DNA of 64,000 bases from Mycolicibacterium moriokaense (GTDB lineage Bacteria > Actinomycetota > Actinomycetes > Mycobacteriales > Mycobacteriaceae). Numbering within the stretch: position 1 is the first letter of the stretch; each line of letters begins with the position of its first letter. The translations under genes were made by a program, and so were the position numbers. The notes below the pieces were generated by a model. It did not search any database. It was not told the DNA's origin and saw only the letters and a list, made by a program, of their open reading frames with translations. The stretch is from assembly GCF_003347205.1 (NCBI RefSeq), contig NZ_QQBJ01000004.1, positions 248,001 to 312,000 on the forward strand, read 5' to 3'. This document shows positions 26,401-37,150 of the stretch, in pieces.

Positions 26401-29142
26401 CTACCCTGCATCAACAGCCACGACGCCGCGCCGAACCTCGGCGATCGCGCGTTTCGCGACGCTGCGAAGCTCCGGCGTCGGCGCGGCATTGCGAACCTGG
26501 TCAGCCAGGTCCAGAACTTGACGGCACCAGCGGACGAAGTCACCCGCCGACATGGGTGAACCGGCGCGGCCGACGTCGGAGGCGTCCAGGGCGGAGGCCA
26601 GATCGCCGGTGCTGGCCCACCGGTGGATGGCGGCCACGAAACCCTCGTCGGGCTCGCGGCTGGCCGCGATGCGGTGCCGTTGCTCGTCGGTCCGTAGCTC
26701 GGCGGCCAACCGCCGGGTGTCGGCCAGCGCGCGGCGCAGCTTGCCGGTCGGGATGTCGGCCGCCTGAGGGGTCGCCGAGTCGCCGCGCGACTCGTAGAGC
26801 ACCGCGGACAGCACCCCGGCCAGCTCTGCGGACGTCAGCCCCTCCCACACCCCGGCGCGCAGGCATTCGGCCACCAGCAGGTCGCTTTCGCTGTAGATAC
26901 GGGCCAGCAGGCTGCCGTCATCGGTCACCCTGGGCTCGCCGTCGCGCTCGCGGATGAAACCCCGCTCGGTGAGCAGAACGACGATGCGATCGAAGGTCCG
27001 GGCCAACGAGTTCGTCGCCGCGGCGACCTTCTGCTGGATCTGCTCGTTGTCGCGCTCTATACGCAGGTATCGCTCGGCCAGCCGCGCCTTCTCCTCGCGG
27101 TCTGAGGTGCGGTGGGCGGGGTGGCGCTGCAGTTGCTCCCGCAGGCCGGCCAGTTCCGGGTCGACGTCGTGGTCGGGCGGCGGGCCACTGCGCCTGCCCT
27201 TGGGGATGGTCAGCCCCGCCGTCGCGGTCCGCAGCGCCGAGGCCACATCGCGCCGGACTCGCGGCTGGCGATGCTCGACCCGCTTGGGCAGCGTCATCGA
27301 GCCGACCTTGGCCGACGCCCCGGAATAGTCGGCCGACGAAATACGGCCCGCCCAACGGTTTTCGGTCAGCACGAGCGGCCTCGGGTCGTCGCCGTCGCGG
27401 GCGGGTTCGAGCACGACGGCGAGGCCGGCGCGCCGCCCGTTCGCGATGTTCACGATGTCGCCCCGCCGCAGCGCGGACAGCGCGTCGTTAACGGCCGCCC
27501 TTCGCTGCAGCCGCGACGCCCGCGACTGCGCCTTCTCCTTCTTCGAGATCGCCGAGCGCAACCGCGCGTAGGCGAGGATTCCGGCGTCGCGGCCGCCCAA
27601 CTCTTCGGCGATCTCGTCGAGCATCCGCTCCCCGCGTTCGATGGCGCGCACCAACCCGACCACCGAGCGGTCCGCCTGATACTGCGCGAAAGAGCGCTCC
27701 AGAAGTTGGTGCGCCTGGGCCGGGCCCATCTGGTTCACCAGATTGATCGTCATGTTGTACGACGGCGCGAACGAACTGCGCAGCGGGAAGGTGCGCGTGG
27801 ACGCCAGCCCGGCCACCTCAGCGGGATCCACGTCAGGGGTCCACAAGACCACCGCGTGGCCCTCGACATCGATCCCGCGCCGGCCTGCCCGGCCGGTCAG
27901 CTGGGTGTACTCGCCCGGCGTCAGCTGGACGTGCTGCTCGCCGTCGAACTTCACCAGTCGCTCCAGGACCACTGTGCGAGCGGGCATGTTGATGCCCAGA
28001 GCCAGTGTCTCCGTGGCGAATACGGCCTTCACCAGGCCCTTGGTGAACAGCTCTTCAACGGTGTGCCGGAACACCGGCAGCATGCCGGCGTGGTGCGCGG
28101 CCAGACCACGCAGCAGCCCTTCACGCCATTCGTGGTAGCCGAGCACCACCAGGTCGGACTCCGACAGGTCGGCACACCGGCGATCGACGATCTCGGCGAT
28201 CCGGCCGCGTTCGTCGTCGGTGGTCAGCCGAAGCGATGAACGCAGGCACTGTTTGACCGCCGCGTCGCAGCCGACGCGGGAGAAGATGAACGTGATGGCG
28301 GGCAGCAGTCGCTCGGCATCGAGGATCTCGACGACGTCGGGCCGCGAGGGGCCGCGGAAGATGCTGGGCCGGCCTCGCTGACCGCCGCGGCCGCGTGGCC
28401 GCCAGTCGGCCAACCGGTCGGCCTCGTGGCGATGTGCGATGTGTCGCAACAGCTGTGGGTCGACGATCAGCTCCCGGCCGTTCCTCTTCGTGCCCTCGGC
28501 CCGGTAGTCGAAGAGGTCGAACAGCCGCTTGCCGACCATCACGTGCTGCCACAGCGGCACGGGGCGATGCTCGTCGACGACCACCGTGGTGTCGCCGCGC
28601 ACGGTCTGAATCCAGCCGCCGAACTCCTCGGCGTTGCTGACCGTCGCCGAGAGACTGACCAGCCGCACATCCTCGGACAGGTGAAGGATCACCTCCTCCC
28701 ACACCGCGCCGCGCATCCGGTCGGCCAGGAAGTGGACCTCGTCCATCACGACATGCGAAAGACCATGCAGAGTAGGTGAATTCGCATACAGCATGTTGCG
28801 CAGCACCTCGGTGGTCATCACCACCACCGGCGCGTCGCCGTTGATCGACTGGTCGCCGGTCAGCAGCCCGATGCGTTCGGGCCCGTAGCGCTGCACGAGG
28901 TCGCTGTGCTTCTGGTTGCTCAACGCCTTGATCGGTGTGGTGTAGAAGCACTTTCGGCCCGCGGCGAGCGCCAGGTGCACGGCGAACTCCCCCACCACCG
29001 TCTTGCCCGCCCCGGTGGGCGCGCACACCAGCACGCCGTGGCCGTCTTCGAGCGCCCGGCAGGCACGCTGCTGAAAATTGTCCAGCGTGAACGACAACTG
29101 CTCGGTGAAGGCAGCGAGTTCGCCGCTAAGTGGCGTCGTCAT
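26401..29142 (-). CDS. helY: DEVH-box helicase HelY (Ski2/Mtr4-like)
   Basis: 913 aa superfamily 2 helicase. Motif I is [18 protein letters not shown] (about 40-57) and motif II is [14 protein letters not shown] (about 133-146). [13 protein letters not shown] is motif III and [12 protein letters not shown] is motif VI. It ends in a DSHCT domain like eukaryotic Ski2/Mtr4. It likely remodels RNA or RNA-protein complexes with the degradation machinery. It overlaps the tatC stop by 17 bp, so it is translated from the same transcript as tatA-tatC. Equivalent to Rv2092c. Confidence 0.95.
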   Translation of the reverse strand: MTTPLSGELAAFTEQLSFTLDNFQQRACRALEDGHGVLVCAPTGAGKTVVGEFAVHLALAAGRKCFYTTPIKALSNQKHSDLVQRYGPERIGLLTGDQSINGDAPVVVMTTEVLRNMLYANSPTLHGLSHVVMDEVHFLADRMRGAVWEEVILHLSEDVRLVSLSATVSNAEEFGGWIQTVRGDTTVVVDEHRPVPLWQHVMVGKRLFDLFDYRAEGTKRNGRELIVDPQLLRHIAHRHEADRLADWRPRGRGGQRGRPSIFRGPSRPDVVEILDAERLLPAITFIFSRVGCDAAVKQCLRSSLRLTTDDERGRIAEIVDRRCADLSESDLVVLGYHEWREGLLRGLAAHHAGMLPVFRHTVEELFTKGLVKAVFATETLALGINMPARTVVLERLVKFDGEQHVQLTPGEYTQLTGRAGRRGIDVEGHAVVLWTPDVDPAEVAGLASTRTFPLRSSFAPSYNMTINLVNQMGPAQAHQLLERSFAQYQADRSVVGLVRAIERGERMLDEIAEELGGRDAGILAYARLRSAISKKEKAQSRASRLQRRAAVNDALSALRRGDIVNIANGRRAGLAVVLEPARDGDDPRPLVLTENRWAGRISSADYSGASAKVGSMTLPKRVEHRQPRVRRDVASALRTATAGLTIPKGRRSGPPPDHDVDPELAGLREQLQRHPAHRTSDREEKARLAERYLRIERDNEQIQQKVAAATNSLARTFDRIVVLLTERGFIRERDGEPRVTDDGSLLARIYSESDLLVAECLRAGVWEGLTSAELAGVLSAVLYESRGDSATPQAADIPTGKLRRALADTRRLAAELRTDEQRHRIAASREPDEGFVAAIHRWASTGDLASALDASDVGRAGSPMSAGDFVRWCRQVLDLADQVRNAAPTPELRSVAKRAIAEVRRGVVAVDAG

Positions 29143-30076
29143 CGACTACGAGCCGCGACGAGGACGTCACGGCGGTCGGCGATTCCACCGGTTCGACATC
29201 GCCGATCGTCGAAGCCCGGTCGTCTGGAATGTGTTCGAGCGCTTCGCGACGCGCCTTGCGCTTGTCGTGCACGCGAGCGAACTGGATCGCAACCTCCAGC
29301 AGCAGGCTCAGCGCCATCGCGAGCGCGAGCATCGAGAAAGGATCCGAGCCCGGCGTGGCGAACGCAGCGAATACGAACAGGCCGAAGATCAGGCCGCGCC
29401 GCCACGACTTGAGCCGCTGATAGGTCAGCATGCCGATCAGATTCAGCATGATGATGAGCAGCGGGAACTCGAAGCTGATGCCGAACACCAGAAGCAGGTT
29501 GAGCAGGAACCCGAAATACTGATCGCCATTGAGCGCGGTGACCTGCACGTCGCTGCCCACGGTGAGCAGGAAGTGCAGGGCCTTCGCGAGAACGATGTAG
29601 GCCAGCACCGCACCGGTGACGAAGAGCACCGCCCCGACGCTGACGAACGCCATCGCGAAGCGCCGTTCCTTGCGATACAGCCCCGGAGTGATGAACGCCC
29701 AGATCTGATACAGCCAGACCGGGCAGGCGAGGATGACGCCCGCAGTCAGCGCGACCTTGAGGCGCAGCATGAACTGATCGAACGGGGCCGTTGCCAGAAG
29801 CCTGCACTCGCCGTCGGGGGCGATGTCGGCCCGCGCGGAGTTGGGCAGTGCGCAATACGGCCCGCGCAGCCATTCCCCGAGGCTGTGCAGGCCGAACATG
29901 CCGTGCGTGTACCAGAAGAAGCCGAAGATCGTCGTCACAAACACCGCGGCGACCGCCATCAGCAACCGGTTGCGCAACTCGCTGAGATGGTCGACGAGCG
30001 ACATGGTCCCGTCCGGATTGACCCGTGCGCGGCGTCGGCGCGGATCCAGACGTTTGAAGAACCCCGGGGTTTGCAC
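29126..30076 (-). CDS. tatC: Sec-independent translocase subunit TatC
   Basis: 316 aa, GTG start, with six predicted membrane helices. The cytoplasmic N-terminus has the conserved [16 protein letters not shown] motif that contacts twin-arginine signal peptides. Other landmarks are [16 protein letters not shown] and the [23 protein letters not shown] loop region (Pro and Glu/Arg conserved). The C-terminal tail (about 265-316) is long, polar and charged, as in other mycobacteria. With TatA it exports folded proteins. It lies 69 bp after tatA and overlaps helY by 17 bp. Confidence 0.95.
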   Translation of the reverse strand: MQTPGFFKRLDPRRRRARVNPDGTMSLVDHLSELRNRLLMAVAAVFVTTIFGFFWYTHGMFGLHSLGEWLRGPYCALPNSARADIAPDGECRLLATAPFDQFMLRLKVALTAGVILACPVWLYQIWAFITPGLYRKERRFAMAFVSVGAVLFVTGAVLAYIVLAKALHFLLTVGSDVQVTALNGDQYFGFLLNLLLVFGISFEFPLLIIMLNLIGMLTYQRLKSWRRGLIFGLFVFAAFATPGSDPFSMLALAMALSLLLEVAIQFARVHDKRKARREALEHIPDDRASTIGDVEPVESPTAVTSSSRLVVDDDAT

Positions 30077-30145
30077 GCAACTCGCCTATAGATCTATGGA
30101 CACGGACAATCGCCGCGGCCTATGGCCGCGACGGTCGACGTGGGC

Positions 30146-30445
30146 TCAGGCCGTGCGCTTGTCGCTGGGTTCGGATGCCGGAGCCGCTTGGCCGGCGACA
30201 TTCGACTGAGGAGCTTGGCCGGCGACATCGGCTCGAACCTCGGGGGCGTCGACGCGCTCCGATGCGATCGGGGTCGCCGGCTTCTCGGCTTCCGGCTTGG
30301 AATCCTTCATCTCCTTGACTTCGGATTTGAAGATCCGCATCGACTGACCCAGCGAACGCGCTGCATCCGGAAGCTTCTTGGCGCCGAACAGCAGGACGAA
30401 GACAGCGATGACGATAACCCAGTGCCAGGGTTGTAAACCGCCCAA
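30146..30445 (-). CDS. tatA: Sec-independent translocase subunit TatA
   Basis: 99 aa. The TTG at 30445 is chosen as start ([20 protein letters not shown]). The strong Shine-Dalgarno GGAGGTG sits eight bases before it, whereas the in-frame GTG at 30454 would lie inside that site, and M. tuberculosis TatA begins equivalently. One membrane span is followed by the [14 protein letters not shown] hinge/amphipathic helix. The acidic, Ala/Pro-rich tail contains a repeat-like [15 protein letters not shown]. It forms the pore-like component with TatC. The synteny pafBC-tatA-tatC is conserved. Confidence 0.94.
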   Translation of the reverse strand: MGGLQPWHWVIVIAVFVLLFGAKKLPDAARSLGQSMRIFKSEVKEMKDSKPEAEKPATPIASERVDAPEVRADVAGQAPQSNVAGQAAPASEPSDKRTA

Positions 30446-30475
30446 TGTGGTCACCTCCAGACGTCTGGGCCGAGT

Positions 30476-31447
30476 CTACTCGCCCACCTCGGCCGCCACG
30501 CCATACGCATGCAGTGCAGCCGCGGCCGATTCACGAACCCGCTGCGCAAGCGACTCCGGAGCCAACACCCGCACGCCTGAGCCGAAGCCGAGAACGAAGC
30601 GGGCCATCCAGTCGTCCGAGGCGTAGGTCATCGCGGCCTCGCATGCGCCGTCGGGCAGTTCGCGCAGTTCGCGCAGCGGGTAGTAGTCGAACATCCAGGA
30701 TGCCGAACGGTCGATCAGCAGCGTCGCCGACGGCAGCGAGGGATCGGCGTCGAACAGCGAGGTGTCCGGCGGCGCCTGCACGGCCGGCCTCGGCGGCGCC
30801 GAAGCCTCATCCAGCACCGATGCGTCGACGATGCGGTCGAAGCGAAACAGCCGCACCCCCTCGGCTGAGCGGCACCACGCCTCCAGATAGCTGTGCTCGG
30901 CGACCAGCACGACGCGGATCGGGTCGACGATCCTGCTGGTCAGCGTGTCGTGCGAGGCCGAGTAGTACTCGATCGACAGCGCCCGGTTGCCGCGCACCGC
31001 CTCGCGCACGGCGGCCGCGGCCTGGCTCTCCACCGGCGCCGGCTCGTCCACCGCGGCCTCGGCGCCGTGAGCGACGGTGCCCGCCGCGGACTCGATCTTG
31101 GCGATCGCGCTGCGCGCGGCCTCGGGGTCGACCATGCCGGGCACGTCGACCAGGGCCCGCAGCGCGACCAGCACACCGGTGGCTTCCGGCGATGTCAGCC
31201 GCAGCGGATGGTCGATGCCCGCGGAGAACGTCACCTCGATGGTGTCGCCGGAGAACTCGAAGTCGATGAGGTCGCCGGGCCCGTAGCCGGGCAGACCGCA
31301 CATCCACAGCTGATTGAGGTCGTCGCGCAGCTGCTTCTCGGTCACCCCGAGATCCGATGCGGCCTCGGCGTAGGTGATCCTCGGGTTGGCCTGGAAATAC
31401 GGCACCATGTTCAGCAGCCGGACCAGGCGCTCGGAAACCGCGCTCAT
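30476..31447 (-). CDS. pafC: WYL-domain transcriptional regulator PafC
   Basis: 323 aa from the ATG at 31447, overlapping the pafB stop by 4 bp. It has an N-terminal winged-helix domain (RLVRLLNMVPYFQANPRITY, about 6-60), a central WYL domain (about 140-230, IEYYSASHDTLTSRIVDP, YLEAWC) and a C-terminal WCX extension. PafC and PafB form an activator that turns on LexA-independent DNA-damage promoters, probably after sensing single-stranded DNA. A site of the type it recognises is present upstream of the 13E12 gene in this window. Equivalent to Rv2095c. Confidence 0.94.
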   Translation of the reverse strand: MSAVSERLVRLLNMVPYFQANPRITYAEAASDLGVTEKQLRDDLNQLWMCGLPGYGPGDLIDFEFSGDTIEVTFSAGIDHPLRLTSPEATGVLVALRALVDVPGMVDPEAARSAIAKIESAAGTVAHGAEAAVDEPAPVESQAAAAVREAVRGNRALSIEYYSASHDTLTSRIVDPIRVVLVAEHSYLEAWCRSAEGVRLFRFDRIVDASVLDEASAPPRPAVQAPPDTSLFDADPSLPSATLLIDRSASWMFDYYPLRELRELPDGACEAAMTYASDDWMARFVLGFGSGVRVLAPESLAQRVRESAAAALHAYGVAAEVGE

Positions 31448-32436
31448 GCCTCGACTCCCGCCTGCGCACGCAGCCGCTCCAGCACGTCGTCGCGCAGCGA
31501 CTGCGGCTCGAGCACCACGGCGTCGGCGCCGTAACCGGCGATTTCGCGGGCGAGCCGGTCGGACATCCCGATGTCGATGCTGATCTCCTCGCCGTTGCGA
31601 CCGCCGAGCACCCGCGGCCCCAGCACCAGCGCAAGTCGGCGCAGCGCCGTCGCCCTGCCGTCGGCGACCCAGACCGTGGCCTGCGTTCCCGACGGTGTCT
31701 CGCCGATGACCTTGTGCACGATCTCGCGCAGGTTCACGCCGGTCGGCGGCGACACGGCGCCGGCCGGACCGATGGGTTTCACATCGGCGCCGATGCGGGA
31801 CAGCCGGAAGGTTCTGGTGGCGTCGCGGTCGCGGTCGTGGCCGACGAGATACCAGCGCCCCCTGTCGGTGACCACGCCCCACGGTTCGACGGTGCGGGTG
31901 GTGTAGGGCTCGCTGCGCGCGGGCCGATGCGGGAATTGCACGGCGTGACCGGAGTTGATGGCGGACAACAGGATTCCCAGTATCTCCTCGGACCCGCGAA
32001 TGCCGGGCAGCCCCGCGGTCGAGGTGATGGCGATGGCCGCGTCACCCGCGTCGACGTCCACACCGGCCGCCCGGAGCTTGAGCAACGCGCCCTGGGTGGC
32101 GGTGATCAGTTCCGGCGACTCCCACAGCTGCGTGGCCACCGCGACGGCGGCCGCTTCGTCGGCGGTGAGGTCGACGGCGGGCAGCGCGTACGCGTCGCGG
32201 TTGATGCGGTAGCCCTCGGTCGGATCGAACTGCGAGACGCGGCCGGTCTCCAGCGGGATGCCGAGGTCGCGCAGTTCGTTCTTGTCCCGCTCGAACATCC
32301 GCGAGAACGCCTCGTCGCTGGCCGTGTCCGAGTAGCCGTACACCGTCTCCCGGATGCGCTCCGCGCTGATGAACGTGCGGGACGACAGCAGGGCGATGAC
32401 AAGGTTCATCAATCGCTCGACTTTGGAGATCCCCAC
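31444..32436 (-). CDS. pafB: WYL-domain transcriptional regulator PafB
   Basis: 330 aa from the GTG at 32436 (VGISKVERLMNLVIALLSSR), chosen because M. tuberculosis PafB starts at the same point; the open frame extends 9 codons further. Domains: winged helix (about 1-75), WYL (about 140-215) and the C-terminal WCX region (VWVADGRATALRRLALVL and beyond). It partners PafC as a heterodimer-like DNA-damage activator. It is co-transcribed with pafC and probably tatA-tatC. Despite the name (proteasome accessory factor), its known role is transcriptional. Confidence 0.94.
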   Translation of the reverse strand: MGISKVERLMNLVIALLSSRTFISAERIRETVYGYSDTASDEAFSRMFERDKNELRDLGIPLETGRVSQFDPTEGYRINRDAYALPAVDLTADEAAAVAVATQLWESPELITATQGALLKLRAAGVDVDAGDAAIAITSTAGLPGIRGSEEILGILLSAINSGHAVQFPHRPARSEPYTTRTVEPWGVVTDRGRWYLVGHDRDRDATRTFRLSRIGADVKPIGPAGAVSPPTGVNLREIVHKVIGETPSGTQATVWVADGRATALRRLALVLGPRVLGGRNGEEISIDIGMSDRLAREIAGYGADAVVLEPQSLRDDVLERLRAQAGVEA

Positions 32437-32517
32437 GGCTTCACAGCTTAGGACGTCGCGCACACACCGCTATGCAATGGTCAGCGGGACGTAGCGGACA
32501 CCGCTCTATGGTGTGGT

Positions 32518-33105
32518 GTGAGCACTCGCTGGCAGAACGCCTCCGCGCCGAGAGGTGACGACTACGACGCCCGGTGGCGAAAGATGGCCGCGGAAGGCAA
32601 GGGCATCCACGGCGAGGCCGATCTGATCGAAAGTCTTCTGCGCGAGACCGGTGGAACCCACGTGCTGGATGCGGGCTGCGGTACAGGGCGGGTCGCGATC
32701 GAACTCGCGAGCCGCGGTTTCACGGTGGTCGGTCTCGATTCCGATGCCGCGATGCTTGATACCGCACGCGCAAAGGCACCCGAATTGCAGTGGGTGCACG
32801 CCGATCTCGTCGACACCGCTGAGCACGTCGGCTCCGTCTTCGACGTCGTGGTGGCCGCGGGCAACGTCATGATCTTCCTGACGCCCGGCACGGAACACGC
32901 CGTCGTCGGTCAGCTCGCCGCGCGATTGGCGCCCGGCGGGCTGCTGGTTGCGGGTTTCCAGCTGCAGACGGGGCGGCTGACGCTGGAACGCTACGACGAA
33001 TGCGCCGAGGAAGCGGGCCTCGAACTGGTGAGCCGCTGGTCCACGTGGGACCGCGAGCCGTTCGCAGCCGGCGACTACGCGGTTTCGCTACATCGACGCG
33101 ATTAG
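32518..33105 (+). CDS. class I SAM-dependent methyltransferase
   Basis: 195 aa, GTG start. The SAM-binding motif I is [16 protein letters not shown] (about 49-64), motif II is the VVGLDSD acidic strand end, and [14 protein letters not shown] is motif IV. The fold is complete but the substrate cannot be assigned from these motifs. It is divergent from pafB (81 bp between starts) and its 3' end overlaps pafA convergently by 18 bp. It lies between pafB and pafA, which are adjacent in M. tuberculosis, so it is an additional gene here. Confidence 0.85.
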   Translation: MSTRWQNASAPRGDDYDARWRKMAAEGKGIHGEADLIESLLRETGGTHVLDAGCGTGRVAIELASRGFTVVGLDSDAAMLDTARAKAPELQWVHADLVDTAEHVGSVFDVVVAAGNVMIFLTPGTEHAVVGQLAARLAPGGLLVAGFQLQTGRLTLERYDECAEEAGLELVSRWSTWDREPFAAGDYAVSLHRRD

Positions 33106-34446
33106 CCGCTTGACCCGTTCGTCGACCGAGCGGAACGGGTCCTTGCACAACACGGTGCGCTGTGCCTGGTCGTTGAGCTTGAGGTGCACCCAGTCCACGG
33201 TGAAGTCGCGGCCGGCCTCCTGGGCGGCGCTGATGAACTCGCCGCGCAGCTTGGCCCGCGTGGTCTGCGGCGGGGTGTTGACCGCGTCCTCGATCTCCTC
33301 GTCGGTGGTCAACCGCGCGGCAAGGCCCTTGCGCTGCAGCAGATCGAAGACGCCTCTGCCGCGCTTGATGTCGTGATAGGCCAGGTCGAGCTGGCTGATC
33401 TTCGGGTCGGACAGCTCCATGTTGTAGCGGTCCTGATAACGCTGGAACAGCTTGCGCTTGATCACCCAGTCGATCTCGGTGTCGACCTTCGCGAAGTCCT
33501 GGCTCTCGACGGCGTCGAGTTGGCGGCCCCACAGGTCGACCACCTGCTCGATCTGCGGGTTGGGCTCGCGGGTCTGCAGGTGTTCGACGGCACGCGAGTG
33601 GTACTCGCGCTGGATGTCCAGCGCGCTGGCCTGCCGCCCGCCGGCCAGCCGCACCGGCCGGCGGCCGGTCAGGTCGTGGCTGACCTCGCGGATCGCCCGG
33701 ATCGGGTTGTCGAGGGAGAAGTCACGGAACGCGACGCCGGACTCGATCATCTCGAGCACCAGCGCGGCGGTGCCCACCTTGAGCATCGTCGTGGTCTCGC
33801 TCATGTTGGAGTCGCCGACGATGACGTGCAGGCGCCGGTACTTCTCGGCGTCGGCGTGCGGCTCATCGCGGGTGTTGATGATCGGGCGGCTTCGGGTGGT
33901 CGCCGACGACACGCCCTCCCAGATGTGCTCGGCGCGCTGGCTCAGGCAGAAGGTGGCGGCCTTGGGCGTCTGCAGCACCTTGCCCGCGCCGCAGATGAGC
34001 TGTCGGGTCACCAGGAACGGCAGCAGCACATCGGAGATCCGGGAGAATTCGCCCGCCCGCACGATCAGGTAGTTCTCGTGGCAGCCGTAGCTGTTGCCCG
34101 CCGAGTCGGTGTTGTTCTTGAACAGGTAGATGTCGCCGCCGATGCCCTCGTCGGCCAGCCGCTGCTCGGCGTCGATCAGCAGGTCTTCGAGCACCCGCTC
34201 GCCGGCGCGGTCGTGGGTGACCAGTTGCACCAGGCTGTCGCACTCGGCGGTCGCGTACTCGGGGTGGCTGCCGACGTCGAGGTAGAGCCGCGCGCCGTTG
34301 CGGAGAAAAACGTTGGAGCTGCGTCCCCACGACACCACCCGCCGGAACAGATAGCGTGCGACTTCATCGGGGCTCAGTCGCCGATGCCCATGAAAGGTGC
34401 AGGTCACACCGAATTCGGTCTCGATGCCCATGATCCGCCGCTGCAC
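33088..34446 (-). CDS. pafA: Pup-protein ligase PafA
   Basis: 452 aa from the GTG at 34446 ([16 protein letters not shown]), which gives exactly the M. tuberculosis length. It is a carboxylate-amine ligase related to glutamine synthetase. It phosphorylates the C-terminal Glu of Pup and joins it to substrate lysines, tagging proteins for the proteasome. Visible features are the GIETEFG nucleotide/Mg strand, [30 protein letters not shown] and [16 protein letters not shown], all conserved. The open frame continues upstream but only as antisense of the TetR gene. Confidence 0.97.
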   Translation of the reverse strand: MQRRIMGIETEFGVTCTFHGHRRLSPDEVARYLFRRVVSWGRSSNVFLRNGARLYLDVGSHPEYATAECDSLVQLVTHDRAGERVLEDLLIDAEQRLADEGIGGDIYLFKNNTDSAGNSYGCHENYLIVRAGEFSRISDVLLPFLVTRQLICGAGKVLQTPKAATFCLSQRAEHIWEGVSSATTRSRPIINTRDEPHADAEKYRRLHVIVGDSNMSETTTMLKVGTAALVLEMIESGVAFRDFSLDNPIRAIREVSHDLTGRRPVRLAGGRQASALDIQREYHSRAVEHLQTREPNPQIEQVVDLWGRQLDAVESQDFAKVDTEIDWVIKRKLFQRYQDRYNMELSDPKISQLDLAYHDIKRGRGVFDLLQRKGLAARLTTDEEIEDAVNTPPQTTRAKLRGEFISAAQEAGRDFTVDWVHLKLNDQAQRTVLCKDPFRSVDERVKRLIASM

Positions 34447-34507
34447 CTCATCGAGCTTACGGGGTGGTTTGCACTCGCGGCGCATCAGCCGCGCCGAATC
34501 CGCGGCT

Positions 34508-35170
34508 TCAGGCGTGCGCTGCGAGCGAACCCGGCAGTGCGCCGAGGATGCGCTCGAACGCGTCGGTGTACGCGGCGACGACGCTGGCGGCTCGAGATCC
34601 ACTGGTGTCCAACAGATCCGTCCCGTCTGCGGCGATGGCGTCGATGATCGCGTCGGCCAGGTGCAGCCCCATCCCCGCGATGATGATCGCCGCTTCGTGC
34701 GGGTACGCGGTGTCGAACACGCCTTCGCGGCAGCCCTGCGTGATGATCGCCTCCAGCGCCGGGGTGTTCGTCCGCATCGTCTCCTGCGACATCTTGTGCC
34801 GCAGCAGCGCGTTGTTCTCCTGCCGCCACAGCCGCATCGTGGTGACCACCTCGGCGGCGTGCTCGGCCCGCCAGGCCGTCGAGGTGGCGAAGTACGCGTG
34901 CAACTTCGCGACCGCGTCGAGATCCGGAGCGCCGACCACATCTTGCAGCGCCGCCGAACCGCTTTCGCCCATCGCCTCGACGATCCCTTCGAGCAGGGAT
35001 TGCTTGGAGTCGAAGTAGTGATAGAGCGCGCCCTTGGAGATCCGCAGGTCGGTCAGCACGTCCTGGATCGTCATGCGCTCGTAGCCCTTGTCGTGCATCA
35101 GCCGAAGGGCCGAATCGAGGATTTCCCGGCGCCGGGCAGCGTATTCGTCGGGCTTCACGTGGCGAGCCAC
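34508..35170 (-). CDS. TetR-family transcriptional regulator
   Basis: 220 aa. The N-terminal helix-turn-helix domain is typical of Tet[21 protein letters not shown], then [21 protein letters not shown] (about 14-60). The C-terminal ligand-binding domain is helical and unassigned. It is 61 bp upstream of pafA in the same direction and divergent from the ESX-like gene at 35266. An inverted repeat (AAACCG-N5-CGGTTT, 35188-35204) just upstream is a probable binding site for autoregulation and perhaps control of the divergent pair. Ligand unknown. Confidence 0.9.
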   Translation of the reverse strand: MARHVKPDEYAARRREILDSALRLMHDKGYERMTIQDVLTDLRISKGALYHYFDSKQSLLEGIVEAMGESGSAALQDVVGAPDLDAVAKLHAYFATSTAWRAEHAAEVVTTMRLWRQENNALLRHKMSQETMRTNTPALEAIITQGCREGVFDTAYPHEAAIIIAGMGLHLADAIIDAIAADGTDLLDTSGSRAASVVAAYTDAFERILGALPGSLAAHA

Positions 35171-35187
35171 TCGTTGAGCGTATCAGC

Positions 35188-35204
35188 AAACCGCTGGTCG
35201 GTTT
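35188..35204. promoter_or_regulatory. candidate TetR operator
   Basis: AAACCG at 35188-35193 and CGGTTT at 35199-35204 are perfect inverted arms with a 5-bp spacer, 18 bp upstream of the tetR ATG and 62 bp upstream of the divergent gene. ACCG/CGGT half sites are frequent among mycobacterial TetR operators. Confidence 0.55.
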
Positions 35205-35265
35205 ATTAACGGAGGGCCTGTGGATAACGTCGGCGCCGCGACGCCGCGATCTGTCAGCATGAGGC

Positions 35266-35544
35266 ATGGGGGGAAACACCGAAGTCGATCTGGATGCATT
35301 GCGCGCAGTCGCCGATCAGCTCACCGAAGCCGCCGACGGAATCGCTGAAATCGATTGGCCCACAGTTCCTGTCGATGATCTGCAAGGCTCCTCGACGGCC
35401 AGAATCGCAGCGCCCGACCTGATCGCGGCCAAACTCGCCGACGTCGTGGCAAACATGCGCGGGTGGGCGGTGGCGGCCCGGATGGCCGCCGATGCCTTCG
35501 AGCGTGCCGACCGCCGCAGCGCCGACCGATTCCCGCGCCGATGA
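35266..35544 (+). CDS. ESX-like (type VII secretion target-like) small protein
   Basis: 92 aa, mostly helical and acidic to neutral, the size range of WXG100/ESX-associated proteins. It reads EVDLDALRAVADQLTEAADGI then ADVVANMRGWAVAARMAADAF. No WXG turn is seen in this protein itself. It overlaps by 4 bp (ATGA) the following hydrolase gene, which does carry an N-terminal WTG turn, so the two probably act together. The arrangement resembles M. tuberculosis Rv2078-Rv2079. No ESX core genes are in the window. Secretion is inferred. Confidence 0.75.
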   Translation: MGGNTEVDLDALRAVADQLTEAADGIAEIDWPTVPVDDLQGSSTARIAAPDLIAAKLADVVANMRGWAVAARMAADAFERADRRSADRFPRR

Positions 35545-37130
35545 CGCGTCCCACCGTCGCGCAGGCCGAGGCGTGGCGACCCGACGCGTTGCGCAGAACC
35601 GCCGACGCCTGGGACGCCGCGGCAACCGACCTGCAGACCCGCGTCGACGCCGTCGCGCGGGCCGTACACGGCACCCGCAACTCCTGGACCGGGTCGGCCG
35701 CCGACGCGGCCCGCGGTCAGGGCGACAGGATCGCCGCGGCCGGCGCCTTCGCGTCCAGGTGCCTGATCGCGGCGGCCGTCGCCGCCCGTGACGGAGCCGC
35801 GCAGATGACCGCCGCCCGAGACGTCGTGCTGGCTGTGGTGTCGGCTGCGCGCGCCGACGGTTTCATCGTCGCCGACGACGGTTCGGTCGCCGGCGGCGAC
35901 ACCTCGACGCTGCTGGTGACGCTGTCCGGCGGTGACCGTCAGCTGACTGCCGACGTGCTCGGCGCGCGGATCGTGACCGCCCTCGACACGCTGGGCGCCG
36001 CGGACGCCGACGCGGCACACGACATCACCGAGGCGCTCAGCCAGGCGCATGCGCCGCCGGTCGACACGTTCGCCGCAGGTGGGTCGCCGGTCCCGCTCGC
36101 CGACGTCGTCGCGGGCTGGCCTGCGATCAGCCAGGACCGGATCGCCGCCCAGATCACCGCGATGACACCCGAACAGCGGCAGCGCCTCGTCGATGAGTTC
36201 CCCAAGCAGGTCGGCAACACCGACGGGCTGCCGTGGGACATGCGGGTGGCGGCCAACCGGACCAACATCGCGCAGGCGATCGTCGACGAGCGGCGCGCCA
36301 ACGGGCCAGGGTCGCAGCAGCGGGTCGCGTTCTACCAGGGCCTGCTCGCCGAGATCGACGACCCGGCGCGCACCGGCCGCAGGGTCGATCGCCAGATCCT
36401 GGCGTTCGACCCCGCGCGGGGTTCGCTGATCGAACTCAACGGCGACCTGGCGGCCGCGAAGAGCCTCGCGGTGCTGGTGCCCGGCATGAACACCACCATC
36501 GAGGATTCGGCGGCCAACACGAAGACGGCGAGGCGGTTCGTGTCCGCCACCCGCGGCGAGGTGGCGACCATCACCTACCTGGGCGGCCAATTCCCCGCCG
36601 GGCCCAACGTCGCCGCCGGCCTCGTCGAGGCCGCCGACCCGCGATACGCGCTGGACATGGCCCCGCGGTTGGTGGCGTTCAGCGAGGACGTCGACCGCAC
36701 GGTGGATTCCGTCGGCCGCGACATCCCGGTCACCTACATCGGGCACTCCTACGGCGGCTCCATCATGGGCACCGCCGAGGTCTTCGGCCTGACGGCCGAC
36801 CGCACGCTCTATCTCGCGGCCGCGGGCGCGGGTGTCGGCGTCGACGACCCGTCCGACTGGCACAACCGGAACCCGGATGTGCTGAGGTTCTCGATGACGG
36901 CTCCCGGCGACCTCATCGGTGTGGTGCAGGGCAGCCCGACCAGTCCGCACGGAGCGGATCCGGACACGATGCCCGGCGTGATCCATTTGGCGACAGGCGA
37001 TTACGACGACGGACGGCCGATGGCCGGCCCCGCCGCACACGGCGACGTCATCAACGCGCCGTCGGATTCCTGGCGCAACATCCTGGCCGTGATCACCGGT
37101 GATTCCTCAACTCTGCACAAAGCGGGATGA
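35541..37130 (+). CDS. DUF1023 alpha/beta hydrolase with N-terminal WXG-like hairpin
   Basis: 529 aa from the ATG at 35541, overlapping the ESX-like gene. Residues 1-about 100 form an Ala-rich helical hairpin with a WXG-type turn (NSWTGSAADAARGQ). The C-terminal DUF1023 hydrolase domain (about 270-500) has a VLVPGMNTTIEDS strand and the serine nucleophile elbow IGHSYGGSIMG. The resemblance to Rv2079 is by architecture and neighbour. It may be a lipid or ester hydrolase exported by or linked to a type VII system. Substrate and localisation are unproven. A signal peptide is not seen. Confidence 0.85.
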   Translation: MTRPTVAQAEAWRPDALRRTADAWDAAATDLQTRVDAVARAVHGTRNSWTGSAADAARGQGDRIAAAGAFASRCLIAAAVAARDGAAQMTAARDVVLAVVSAARADGFIVADDGSVAGGDTSTLLVTLSGGDRQLTADVLGARIVTALDTLGAADADAAHDITEALSQAHAPPVDTFAAGGSPVPLADVVAGWPAISQDRIAAQITAMTPEQRQRLVDEFPKQVGNTDGLPWDMRVAANRTNIAQAIVDERRANGPGSQQRVAFYQGLLAEIDDPARTGRRVDRQILAFDPARGSLIELNGDLAAAKSLAVLVPGMNTTIEDSAANTKTARRFVSATRGEVATITYLGGQFPAGPNVAAGLVEAADPRYALDMAPRLVAFSEDVDRTVDSVGRDIPVTYIGHSYGGSIMGTAEVFGLTADRTLYLAAAGAGVGVDDPSDWHNRNPDVLRFSMTAPGDLIGVVQGSPTSPHGADPDTMPGVIHLATGDYDDGRPMAGPAAHGDVINAPSDSWRNILAVITGDSSTLHKAG

Positions 37131-37150
37131 GCGTTGGCAAAATTTGACCG

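Noticed and set aside
30457-30468. CCAGACGTCTGG palindrome as an operator of tatA
   Set aside because: The 12-bp palindrome lies directly at the ribosome site and is single-copy with no matching partner; it may be chance in GC-rich DNA.
33184-34647. 487-aa plus-strand open frame across pafA
   Set aside because: It is antisense to pafA, whose protein is near identical to the known family; the composition (Arg/Val/Gly/His-rich) is that of a high-GC shadow frame.
34447-34941. N-terminal extension of PafA to 617 aa
   Set aside because: The extension is antisense to the TetR gene; the GTG at 34446 gives the exact conserved 452-aa length.
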